Source of the DNA: Alphaproteobacteria bacterium
Lineage (GTDB): Bacteria; Pseudomonadota; Alphaproteobacteria; SP197
DNA length: 64,000 nt
Direction: 5' to 3'
NCBI GenBank assembly: GCA_016869675.1
Contig: VGDP01000005.1
Location: 53,178 to 117,177, forward strand
Position numbers and translations under genes: made by a program. Every line of letters begins with the position of its first letter. Position 1 is the first letter of the stretch. The notes under the pieces are model-generated. The model made no database searches, was not told where the DNA came from, and saw only the letters and a list, made by a program, of their open reading frames with translations. Positions 36,010 through 43,853 of this stretch are shown piece after piece.

Positions 36010-36884
36010 GACGACGCCCCTTCGGCCCCGGCCAGCCGACCGCGCAGCACCGGCAGCGCCGCCAGCATCACGGCCAGCACGATGGCCAGCAGGATGAACG
36101 AGAGCGCCGCGCCGAGCGGCCAGTTGAACACGGTGGTGAACTGGTCCTCAATGACCGTGCCCAGCATGATGCCCTGTGTGCCGCCCAGGATGCGCGGCTC
36201 CATGAACGAGCCGACCACGGGCACGAAGATCAGCACCGCGCCGGCGACGAGCCCCGGCAGGCTGAGCGGCAGGACCACGCGCAGGAACGTGCGCGCGGCC
36301 GAGGCGCCCAGGCTGCGCGCCGCCTCGATCAGGCTGTCGTCGATCGCCTGCAGCGACAGGTAGCAGGTCAGGATCATGTAGGGGACGAACGAGTGCACCA
36401 GGCCGATCACCGTGGCCGGGTAGGAATAGATGATGTCGAGCGCGCCGGCGCCGGGCACCACCCAGTGCACCGCGCGGTCGAGCAGCCCGCCGTCGCGCAG
36501 CACGATGGTCCACGAGAAGACGCGGACCAGCCCGTTGCTCCAGAAAGGCAGCACGATCAACAGGAACAGGGCTTCGCGCCAGCAGCCGCGCACGTGGCGG
36601 GCGAGCGCGAAGGCGGCCGGGTAGCCGACGACGACGCACCAGAACGTCACGTCGAGGCCGAGCCGGACCGAGCGCCAAGTCAGGTCGCGGTAGAAGTCCT
36701 TCTCGAGGAATGCCGCGTAGTGCTTGAGCGTCAGCGCGGGCTCGCGCCCACCGATCGGCGCCACCGTCAGCACGCTGAAGCACAGCATGGCCGCCAGCGG
36801 CAGGAAGATGGTCAGCAGCAGCCACAAATAGGCCGGCGCCGTCAGGCCGACGATGGCCCGACGGCGCCGCGCGGTTTCGGACAC
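36006..36884 (-). CDS. ABC transporter permease, PotB type (second importer)
   Basis: 292 residues from GTG at 36884, 10 bases past the binding-protein stop; a longer frame upstream would overlap the binding-protein gene by 41 bases and is less likely. Membrane segments start at APAYLWLLLTIFLPLAAML. Coupling motif EAARSLGASAARTFLRVVLP. PotB/PotH family. Confidence 0.88.
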   Translation of the reverse strand: MSETARRRRAIVGLTAPAYLWLLLTIFLPLAAMLCFSVLTVAPIGGREPALTLKHYAAFLEKDFYRDLTWRSVRLGLDVTFWCVVVGYPAAFALARHVRGCWREALFLLIVLPFWSNGLVRVFSWTIVLRDGGLLDRAVHWVVPGAGALDIIYSYPATVIGLVHSFVPYMILTCYLSLQAIDDSLIEAARSLGASAARTFLRVVLPLSLPGLVAGAVLIFVPVVGSFMEPRILGGTQGIMLGTVIEDQFTTVFNWPLGAALSFILLAIVLAVMLAALPVLRGRLAGAEGASS

Positions 36885-36894
36885 GTCGGTCCCG

Positions 36895-37977
36895 CTACTC
36901 GGCGAAGTAGGTCTTGGTCTCCTGCCACAGCTCAAGGTACGCCTGCCGGCGCTCCTCGGGGATCGGCGCCATGAACTGCAGCCGTTCGCCGACCGCCGGG
37001 TCGCCCAGCACGACGCGATTGAACGCGCCCTCGGGCAGGGCCGCCATGGCTTCGGCGTTGGCCGAGGCTGGCGCGCCCACCTCGGTGTCCCACTTCACGT
37101 AGAACTCGGCCGAATCCATGAAGTCGATGAAGGCGTGGGCGCCGTCGGGGTTGGGCGCGCCGGCCGCGATGGAGAGGCCGTCGAGCCAGCCGATCGCGCC
37201 CTCGGGCGGGATGACGAACTCGACCGGCAGGCCGAACGCGGTCTTGCTGCGCGAGGCCGAGCCCGACCAGTAGGTCGCCAGGTCGAAGGCGCCCGAGGAC
37301 ATCAGCTTGTTCCACTCGTCCTCTGACGACCAGAACGTGGCGATCTGGCCCTTGAGCGCGCGCAGCTTTTCCCGGATCACGTTCATGTCCGCCGGATCGT
37401 TCATGTTCTGGCCGGTCGCCAGCGCGGCGAGCTGCACCGCCTCGACCGCGTCGTCGCGCCAGCCCACGCGGCCGGCGTTGGCCGGGTCCCACAACGCGCC
37501 GATCGAACCGGGCGCGCCGAGCTTCTCGGTGTTGTAGGCGAACGAGGTCACGCCCCACAGCCAGGCGACGCCCATGACCTTGCCGTCGATGTTGAGCATC
37601 GCGTTGTCACGGTAGGCCGGGGTCAGCGCGCCCCAGTTGCCGATCTTGGATGTGTCGATCGGCTGGATCAGCCCTTCGGCCGCCGCGTCGCCGGTGAACG
37701 ACGAGTTGATCAGCACCACGTCGTAGGTGCCCGGGCTGGTGCGCAGCTTGGTCAGCATCTCCTGTTCGGAGTTGAAGTAGTCGTGCTCGACCTTGATGCC
37801 GGTCTTTTGCTCGAACAGCTCGACCGCCCACGCCTCGTCGGTGCCGTAGCCCTGCCAGTTCAGCACCCGGATAGTGCCCTCGGCGTGCGCCGTGCCGGCG
37901 AGCGCGAGCAGCGCCGTGCCCGCCACGAAGGCGGCGCCGAACGCGCGCCGCGACCCCCAGAATCCCTTGTCCACCAT
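36895..37977 (-). CDS. Extracellular solute-binding protein, PotD type (second importer)
   Basis: 360 residues from ATG at 37977. Signal peptide with cleavage near GTAHA-EG, then IRVLNWQGYGTDEAWAVELF as in spermidine/putrescine-family binding proteins. Periplasmic. Further family features: YDVVLINSSFTGDAAAEG, GVAWLWGVTSFAYNTEKL and YWSGSASRSKTAFG. First intact gene of the second importer operon, 95 bases downstream of a broken Rieske oxygenase gene. Ligand unknown. Confidence 0.92.
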   Translation of the reverse strand: MVDKGFWGSRRAFGAAFVAGTALLALAGTAHAEGTIRVLNWQGYGTDEAWAVELFEQKTGIKVEHDYFNSEQEMLTKLRTSPGTYDVVLINSSFTGDAAAEGLIQPIDTSKIGNWGALTPAYRDNAMLNIDGKVMGVAWLWGVTSFAYNTEKLGAPGSIGALWDPANAGRVGWRDDAVEAVQLAALATGQNMNDPADMNVIREKLRALKGQIATFWSSEDEWNKLMSSGAFDLATYWSGSASRSKTAFGLPVEFVIPPEGAIGWLDGLSIAAGAPNPDGAHAFIDFMDSAEFYVKWDTEVGAPASANAEAMAALPEGAFNRVVLGDPAVGERLQFMAPIPEERRQAYLELWQETKTYFAE

Positions 37978-38072
37978 TCGTCTCTCCCTGAACTTCGCGG
38001 CCCATTGGGTAAGCGGGCCGCCCTGGCAGGCATTCAGGCTTGGAGCCGGGCGACTGTCAAGAACGCGCCGGC

Positions 38073-39092
38073 TCAGCCGAGCGGCGCGAAGTCGAGCACC
38101 TGGCGCTGGAAGTGGGCGAGCGGCGTCTCCCAGCGCGCGAGCGGGCCGATGGTCGACCCGGCGGCCAGCCCCTGCTGCACCGCCTCGCAGGCATAGATGT
38201 CCTCGCGCATGACATCCTCGGACTCGAGCGCGTGGCCGCCCGAGCCGTCGACGAACAGGCGACCGAACGCGCCGCTCGCCGTGATGACGTGATCGGGCAG
38301 CGGACCGGGGCTGGGCGCGGGCGCGTGGTCCAGCGCCTCGGGGCCCGCGAACAGCCGGACGACGATCTCGGACAGGTCTGCCGCGACAGGGATCACGTGA
38401 AACGTGCTCCACGACGTGGCGGTCTCGAAGAACGCAATGTTGGGGAACAGCCACTGGTACGAGGCGCCGTAGTTGGGCGGGATGCCGTCGATCACGGGCA
38501 GCGCGCGGTCGTTCGCCGCCATGCCCGGCTTGAGCGGCCGGTAGAAGGTGATGTGGCGTCCTGCCGGCACCCACTGCTGGCGCGTGAAGTCGCCGTCGCC
38601 GAGCGACACGGCGTGCAGCAGCGGCAGGTGATAGCCGTCGATGAAGTTCTCGGTGACGATCTTCCAGTTGGCGCGGCAACGGAACGTCATGACACCGACC
38701 TCGACCAGCCGCGTGGGATCGTGCGGCCGGGTCTGGCCGGGTTCGTGGGTCGCGATGGTCGCCGGCATATCGGCCAGCCATTTGTCGAACCCCCCGCCTG
38801 CGTCGGCGGCGGAGACAAACACGTGGTTGCGCCAGAGACCCAGCCGCGCAGGGCGCAGGCCGAGGCACCCGGCGTCGAGGTCCGGGAACTGGTCGCGCCC
38901 GAGCGTCACGGCGATTAGCCGGCCATCCAGGTCTTAGGTCCAGCCGTGATAGAAGCAGCGCAACGCCCGGCCCACGTTGCCGGGGCCTTCGACCAGGCGC
39001 GCGCCCAGGTGCCGGCAGGCGTTGTGGAAGGCGCGCAAGGTTCCATCGCGGTCGCGCAGCACGATCAGCGACCGATCGCCCGCCTTGAACCG
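38073..39092 (-). pseudogene. Rieske aromatic-ring-hydroxylating oxygenase alpha subunit, N-truncated with internal stop
   Basis: Recognisable protein runs from about 39092 to the stop at 38073. The Rieske cluster motif is present (NACRHLGARLVEGPG, then CFYHGWT). It is followed by an in-frame TAA at 38936-38934 where relatives have Tyr (GWTYDLDGRL). The catalytic domain then continues in the same frame: NWKIVTENFIDGYHLPLLH gives the D-x2-H-x4-H iron site. The usual 30-50 residues before the Rieske domain are missing, because the divergent enamidase gene begins there. The sequence resembles choline/carnitine/betaine-type monooxygenases. Two independent lesions make true gene decay more likely than a single error. 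Confidence 0.75.
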
Positions 39093-39139
39093 CGCCCGGC
39101 TTTGCGCGACGCTTGGCCGATCCGCACGAGGAGATCGCC

Positions 39140-40330
39140 GTGGCCGAACAACAAACCGGCGCCGCCGCCGGCAAGCTGGTGATCCGGAACATCGGGCTCA
39201 TGCTGTCGGGCGATCTGGCGCGCCCGATCCTGGACGCCGACACCATCGTCGCCGACAAGGGCACGATCGTCGCCGTAGGCAAGGCGGCCGACGTGGACGC
39301 GGGCGGTGCCGCGACGGTGATCGACGCCAAGGGAACCACCGTCGCGCCGGGCCTGATCGACAGCCACGTGCACCCGGTCTTCGGCGACTGGACCCCGCGG
39401 CAAAGCCAGCTCGGCTGGATCGACAGCTTCCTCAACGGCGGCGTCACCACCATGGTTTCAGCCGGCGAGGTGCACCTGCCCGGCCGGCCCAAGGACGTGG
39501 TCGGCGTCAAGGCGCTGGCGGTGACCGCGCAGCGCGCCTTCGCGGGATTCCGTCCCGGCGGGGTCAAGGTGCTGGCCGGCGCGCCGGTGATCGAACAGGG
39601 CATGGTCGAGGACGACTTCAAGGAGTTGGCAGCCGCCGGCGTCACCCTGCTGGGCGAGGTCGGCCTGGGCGGCGTCAAGGCCGGCGACGAGGCCAAGCAC
39701 ATGGTCGCCTGGGCGCGCAAGTACGGCATCCAGAGCACGATCCATACCGGCGGGCCGTCGATCCCCGGATCGGGCCTGATCGACCGCGACGTGGTCATGG
39801 AGGCCGACGCCGACGTCATCGGCCACATCAACGGCGGCCACACCGCCCTGCCCTTCGACCAGATCCGCGACCTGTGCGCGGACACGCGGCGGTCGATCGA
39901 GATCGTACACAACGGCAACGAGAAGGCGGCGCTGCACGCGCTGCGCATCGCCCGCGACATCGGCCAGCTCGAACGCGTGATCCTGGGCACCGATTCGCCC
40001 GCCGGCTCGGGCGTGCAACCGCTGGGCATCCTGCGCCTGATCGCCATGCTCGCGGCATTGGGCGACGTGCCCGCCGAACAGGCGTTCTGCCTGGCCACAG
40101 GCAACACGGCGCGCCAGCGCCGGCTGGGTTGCGGCCTGGTCGAACCGGGGCGGGCCGCCGACTTCGTCATCATGGACAAGGCCCAGCATTCGGCCGGGCG
40201 GACCATCCTGGACAGCGTGCGCCTGGGCGATATCCCCGGCATCGGCATGGTGGTGATCGACGGTGTCGTGCGCGTCGGGCGCAGCCGCAACACGCCGCCG
40301 GCCACCATCGTGCCAGAGGTCGTGGCGTGA
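39140..40330 (+). CDS. ena: Enamidase (1,4,5,6-tetrahydro-6-oxonicotinate hydrolase), amidohydrolase family
   Basis: 396 residues from GTG at 39140, which has GAGGAG 6 bases upstream; a TTG at 39113 is a weaker choice. It resembles Eubacterium barkeri enamidase along its length, as I recall that sequence: NGGVTTMVSAGEVHLPGRP, GRPKDVVGVKALAVT, FRPGGVKVLAGAPVIEQG, IHTGGPSIPGSGL, GHINGGHTALP, TDSPAGSGVQPLGILRL and a C-terminal RNTPPATIVPE. Metal ligands are visible in DSHVHPV (HxH), the two later His segments and TDSP. The known enzyme is a bifunctional Fe-Zn hydrolase that opens the reduced ring to 2-formylglutarate. It should act after the reductase at 43850. Confidence 0.85.
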   Translation: MAEQQTGAAAGKLVIRNIGLMLSGDLARPILDADTIVADKGTIVAVGKAADVDAGGAATVIDAKGTTVAPGLIDSHVHPVFGDWTPRQSQLGWIDSFLNGGVTTMVSAGEVHLPGRPKDVVGVKALAVTAQRAFAGFRPGGVKVLAGAPVIEQGMVEDDFKELAAAGVTLLGEVGLGGVKAGDEAKHMVAWARKYGIQSTIHTGGPSIPGSGLIDRDVVMEADADVIGHINGGHTALPFDQIRDLCADTRRSIEIVHNGNEKAALHALRIARDIGQLERVILGTDSPAGSGVQPLGILRLIAMLAALGDVPAEQAFCLATGNTARQRRLGCGLVEPGRAADFVIMDKAQHSAGRTILDSVRLGDIPGIGMVVIDGVVRVGRSRNTPPATIVPEVVA

Positions 40331-40992
40331 TCCGCGCCGCTGTCCTGGCGCTGGCCTTCGCCCTGGCCGCGTGCCAGGCGCCGATCGAGTCCCCGGTCAC
40401 CATCGGCGGCGAGGCGGCGGCCTTTGACCCGCGCCTGCCCGGCCTGTGGTACGCGGTCGACGGCACGGGCCCGGAGGCGTTCCGCACAAGCGTGCTGATC
40501 GCGCCGCGCGCCGGGACCGACCGGCTCGACGTGCTGACCGGCTACGCCGAGCCGGGCAGCGAGCCCGTCGCGACCGAGGACGCCTGGCGCCGCTTCGGCG
40601 CCTTCGGCGCGACCGTGCGGGCCACGCGCCTGCTCGACCGCGTCGTCTACGTCGCCGAGCGGGATCCGGACGTGGGGCACGACTACACCACCAGCCGGCG
40701 CAAGCCCGGATTGATCCTGTTCACCGTCGCCATCGACGAGCGCGGCAACCTCTACCTCTCGGGCCTGTCGGGCGACCGCATCAAGAAGTACGGCGCGGGC
40801 TACGGCATCCATCTGATCGAGGAGTCGATCGAGGGCGACGACACCTACCGCCTGCTCGATGCCACCGAGAGCGAGCTGCGCACGCTGCTGGTGGCGTTGG
40901 GGCCCGCGCTGTTCTCCGAGGTTTGGGGACCGTTGCACCGTGTGGCGGACGACGAGGCACCCCTAGAGGTCAAGGGCCAGAGCGCTCCATGA
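40327..40992 (+). CDS. Putative lipoprotein, function unknown
   Basis: 221 residues from GTG at 40327, overlapping the enamidase stop (GTGA). An N-terminal lipobox is clear: AAVLALAFALAAC. The mature part includes LPGLWYAVDG, TSRRKPGLILFTVAIDERGN and GIHLIEESIEGDD. I do not recognise a named domain. It is likely anchored in a membrane on the periplasmic side. Coupling to enamidase is unusual for a lipoprotein and may be incidental. Its 3' end overlaps the convergent deacetylase gene by 23 bases. Confidence 0.75.
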   Translation: MIRAAVLALAFALAACQAPIESPVTIGGEAAAFDPRLPGLWYAVDGTGPEAFRTSVLIAPRAGTDRLDVLTGYAEPGSEPVATEDAWRRFGAFGATVRATRLLDRVVYVAERDPDVGHDYTTSRRKPGLILFTVAIDERGNLYLSGLSGDRIKKYGAGYGIHLIEESIEGDDTYRLLDATESELRTLLVALGPALFSEVWGPLHRVADDEAPLEVKGQSAP

Positions 40993-41620
40993 CGTAGCGA
41001 TCCAGGTCGGCGGTGGCGACGCCCGCGCGCAACGGCACGCAGTGGTCGGGTTCCTCCTGGACCACGGTGTGACCCTCGTCCAGCAGCCGACCAAGGAACC
41101 CGTCGAGCCGATCGCCGCACGCGCCCGCAATGTCGTGCAGCACCAGGACGCTGGAGGATGATGCACGCACCATGGCCAACGCGCGCTCGACCCAGCCGTC
41201 GCGATCGTCCCAGTCGTGAGGCACGTTGTCCCACAGGACGCACGTGTAGCCCCCGGCGATCAGATGATCGCGCGCCGCGGCGTTGAGCAGCCAGTGGTCC
41301 GCTTGGCCGCCGTCGCCGAACGGGCGGAACAGGGGTGGCACATGGCCGAGCGCGCCGATCGCGGCCTCGGCCCGCTCGATTTCGGCGCACGCGTCCGCCG
41401 CCGACAGGTACCCGAGCGGCGTCGCGTGGCTGTACGTGTGGTTGCCGACGCGGTGACCCTCGGCGCGGGCGCGCGCGGCGAGCGCCCAGCCTTCCGGCGT
41501 CGCCACCTGGCGGCCGACGACGAAGAACGTCGCGCTCAACCCCCGTCGCGCCAGGGTTTTGAGCACCGCCGGCGTCGCCTCGGTCGGACCGTTGTCGAAC
41601 GTCAGGCAGACCCGCGCCAC
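40970..41620 (-). CDS. Polysaccharide deacetylase family protein (NodB fold)
   Basis: 216 residues from GTG at 41620, chosen because TAGGA sits just upstream and because the in-frame ATGs further up (41665, 41701) lie in a repeat element. NodB motifs: CLTFDNGPTEATP (catalytic Asp; the usual second Asp of the DD pair is Asn), GNHTYSHATP (metal HxxxH), LFRPFGDGG and a C-terminal VLVLHDIAG. Such enzymes remove N- or O-acetyl groups from sugars; some act on cyclic amides. No signal peptide from this start, so cytoplasmic action is likely. Function here is unclear. Confidence 0.78.
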   Translation of the reverse strand: MARVCLTFDNGPTEATPAVLKTLARRGLSATFFVVGRQVATPEGWALAARARAEGHRVGNHTYSHATPLGYLSAADACAEIERAEAAIGALGHVPPLFRPFGDGGQADHWLLNAAARDHLIAGGYTCVLWDNVPHDWDDRDGWVERALAMVRASSSSVLVLHDIAGACGDRLDGFLGRLLDEGHTVVQEEPDHCVPLRAGVATADLDRYVMERSGP

Positions 41621-41659
41621 GATTCCTAGCGAGGACCCAAAGTGACGGACATCATCGGC

Positions 41660-41766
41660 TGTCATCCCCGGGCCGGCCGCGGGTCGGAACCAGGGACCCA
41701 TGTCCTACGGTCGTGTCGACGCCTTGGATTCCCGGTTCGCTGCTGACGCAGCGCCCGGGAATGACA
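41660..41766. repeat. 107-bp element with 13-bp inverted ends and internal hairpin (REP/MITE-like)
   Basis: TGTCATCCCCGGG at 41660-41672 is matched at 12 of 13 positions by the reverse complement of CCCGGGAATGACA at 41754-41766. Inside the right half, ATTCCCGG and CGCTGC pair with GCAGCG and CGGGAAT around TGAC (41728-41762). It lies upstream of the deacetylase start, in a 181-base gap. Sequences of this sort are dispersed in intergenic DNA of many alphaproteobacteria. A TAGAGC motif follows at 41769, shared with the element at 59634. Confidence 0.65.
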
Positions 41767-41801
41767 CCTAGAGCAGCGGAAACGACCACGGCGATCGAGC
41801 G

Positions 41802-42389
41802 CTAGCGCAGGCCGTCCTTGCCGACGACCTCGTGCTTCTGCAGGCCGCCGATGCGCGGCAGCGGCCGGCCGCTGTCGGCGACCGCGACCGCGACGACGAT
41901 CTCGTCGGCGCGCGGCGCGTCCGCCACGTGCACCTCGATCGCGTCGAAGTGACTGCGCACGAATGCTGCGTCCTTGTGGCCGAGCGGTACGTCGATGGCG
42001 ATGCCGGGCCCGCCCATCTTCTTGGCCGAGGGCACCAGGGCCGCGCCCTTCTCGACCGCCGCGCGCAGCGGCTTGCCGAGGCGCGGGTGCAGGATCGCTG
42101 CGGCGTGCTCCAACTCGCCGCCCTCGCCCACCACCGCGGCCTTGCCGAAACTCTCGATCGCCTCGGGCCTGACGCCCAGCGCCGCCACGGCCTTGCGGCC
42201 CAGCAGATCGCCCAGCTCCTCGCCGATCACCATCAGTTCCTCGAGGTCCTCGACGTAGCGCCTGGCGAACGGGTTGGCGATGACCGCGACCGCCGCAGCC
42301 TTGCGGGTCGGCGGGTCGATGGTCCGCCCCATCTCGGTGCGCGTCTCCTCGACCACGGTCAGCAGCCGCCGGATCCTGGCCTGGGTCAT
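41802..42389 (-). CDS. DUF1185 (amino-acid-synthesis-like) family protein, second paralogue
   Basis: 195 residues from ATG at 42389, overlapping the stop of its paralogue (ATGA). Family PF06684: structures of relatives show a variant of the Bacillus chorismate mutase fold, with no proven reaction. Conserved segments: VAVIANPFARRYVEDLEEL, GKAAVVGEGGELEHAAA, KKMGGPGIAIDVPLGHK and RSHFDAIEVHVADAPRA. Its partner at 42386 shares the same skeleton, including identical RSHFDAIEV. Two coupled paralogues of equal size suggest a heteromeric complex. Beside the 6-hydroxynicotinate reductase they probably act in the same catabolism. Confidence 0.85.
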   Translation of the reverse strand: MTQARIRRLLTVVEETRTEMGRTIDPPTRKAAAVAVIANPFARRYVEDLEELMVIGEELGDLLGRKAVAALGVRPEAIESFGKAAVVGEGGELEHAAAILHPRLGKPLRAAVEKGAALVPSAKKMGGPGIAIDVPLGHKDAAFVRSHFDAIEVHVADAPRADEIVVAVAVADSGRPLPRIGGLQKHEVVGKDGLR

Positions 42390-42967
42390 CGCAAACCGTC
42401 CTCTCCCTTGATCTCGTGCACCGCGAGGCCTCCGGCGCGGGCGTGCACGCGCGCACCCGTGGTCATGACCAGGATCAGCACCATCTCTCGCGCGCGCGGC
42501 GCATCCGCCAAGCCGACCTCGATGGCATCGAAATGGCTGCGCACGTAGGACGCGTTGATGTGGGTCACCGGTACGTCGATGCGCGTGCCCGGCCCGCCAA
42601 CCTTCTTTGTCGAGGGCACGATCGCCTTGGCGCCGCCCAGCACCTCGCGCATGCCGTAGCCGCCGGGCGCGTGCCACAGCGCGCCGTGTTCCAGTTCGCC
42701 GGCCTGGCCGACGATCGCCGCCTTGCCGTAGCCCTGGACCGCCTTGGCGCCGCCCAGCGCCTCGGCTAGCCGCCGCGCCATGGCCAGGCCGAGCGGCTTG
42801 AGGTCGTCCATCATGGGCTGGATGTTCTCGACATAGGCGCCGGCGTAGGGATTCTCGATCACCGCCGCGACCCAGCCGCGGCGCAGTGGCACGGCGGCAC
42901 GCGGGCCGCCTTCGTGAAAGACGTCCTCGACGCCGACCACTATCTTGCGCACCACGATGTCGACCAC
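42386..42967 (-). CDS. DUF1185 (amino-acid-synthesis-like) family protein, first paralogue
   Basis: 193 residues from GTG at 42967 with GGGAGAA upstream. Same family as the next gene. Segments: VAAVIENPYAGAYVENIQPM, GYGKAAIVGQAGELEHGAL, STKKVGGPGTRIDVPVTH and RSHFDAIEVGLADAPRA. Lies 19 bases after the UPF0280 gene and is translationally coupled to its paralogue. The charged GELEH and HFDAIEV segments, kept in both copies, are the best candidates for an active site. Confidence 0.87.
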   Translation of the reverse strand: MVDIVVRKIVVGVEDVFHEGGPRAAVPLRRGWVAAVIENPYAGAYVENIQPMMDDLKPLGLAMARRLAEALGGAKAVQGYGKAAIVGQAGELEHGALWHAPGGYGMREVLGGAKAIVPSTKKVGGPGTRIDVPVTHINASYVRSHFDAIEVGLADAPRAREMVLILVMTTGARVHARAGGLAVHEIKGEDGLR

Positions 42968-42986
42968 CGCGTTCTCCCGTTCGCCG

Positions 42987-43853
42987 TCACGCCTGGCGGG
43001 ATTCGATCACGGGGCGCGCGGCGCTGTCCAGGGCGAGGACGCGCCAGACGCCGCGCAAGGCCAGCGCCGCGCCTGCGATCAGGCCGCGATCCGCCATGGC
43101 CTGGGCCGCGATCGCGCCTTGGTCGAGCGCCTCGGCGATCTCGGCGGGACCAAGCGGCCCGACCGCGACCGTGACCAGACGATCGCCCAGGTCGCTGTCC
43201 GGGTCGAGCAAACGCGCCGGCCGGCGCTCGATCGCCGGATGCCCAGGCAGGTCGACGGCGTTGGCGATCAGGGTCGCGGCCGCGTCGGCGCCGGCGGCCG
43301 TGGCGGCCAGGACGGTCGCCGCGTCGGCGATGCCGAGCGAGAAGCTGCGCCCACCCCGGCCGCTGGTGGCGATGCCGCGCACCGGCGAGTACGCGTCCAG
43401 CCGCGCCACGGCATCGAGCGCCGGGCGCGCCACGTCCGCGACGATGCCAGCGTCGAAGGTCGCCCCCGGCGCCAGGTGGAACGCGATGTCGCCGCCGTCG
43501 TTGACGTAGGCCATGGCCAGGTCGCGGCCCGCGACCATGGCCTCGAGCATGGCGTCGGCGACGGCGCCGGCCACGGCGGCCATGGGCGATACAAAGACGT
43601 CCGCGAAGGGCGCCACGGCGGCGACCATGCGGCGCGCCACGGCCCCGCTCGGCGGCTGGCCATGGGGGGCACGCAAGCGCGGCAGCTCGGCCACCAGCGC
43701 GGGCAGGACGGCGGGAAACGCCGCCGTCGCCTGGGCGTACGCCCGCTCGATCTCGGCCTTATCGCCCCGCGCGCCGATCACCAGATCGATAGGCCCGTGG
43801 TTCAGATGCAGGCGGTGGCCCACAAGGCGCGTGGCGAGCGCCCCGTCGGTCAC
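42987..43853 (-). CDS. UPF0280 family protein (ApbE superfamily), candidate flavin transferase
   Basis: 288 residues from GTG at 43853, overlapping the reductase stop (GTGA). UPF0280 belongs to the ApbE superfamily; ApbE itself attaches FMN covalently to Thr or Ser of partner proteins. Visible: PIDLVIGARGDKAEIERAY near the N terminus, AMAYVNDGGDIAFHL with an Asn-Asp-Gly-Gly-Asp core resembling the ApbE flavin/metal region, GIATSGRGGRSFSLGIADAA and DAAATLIANAVDLPG. The neighbouring 6-hydroxynicotinate reductase family is known to carry covalent flavin, so this protein may install it. That is inference from fold, coupling and partner chemistry. Confidence 0.85.
   Translation of the reverse strand: MTDGALATRLVGHRLHLNHGPIDLVIGARGDKAEIERAYAQATAAFPAVLPALVAELPRLRAPHGQPPSGAVARRMVAAVAPFADVFVSPMAAVAGAVADAMLEAMVAGRDLAMAYVNDGGDIAFHLAPGATFDAGIVADVARPALDAVARLDAYSPVRGIATSGRGGRSFSLGIADAATVLAATAAGADAAATLIANAVDLPGHPAIERRPARLLDPDSDLGDRLVTVAVGPLGPAEIAEALDQGAIAAQAMADRGLIAGAALALRGVWRVLALDSAARPVIESRQA

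Noticed and set aside
37978..40938. Upstream extension of the second solute-binding protein frame by almost 1000 codons
   Set aside because: It crosses the signal peptide start and runs antisense to enamidase; the signal peptide at ATG 37977 defines the real start.
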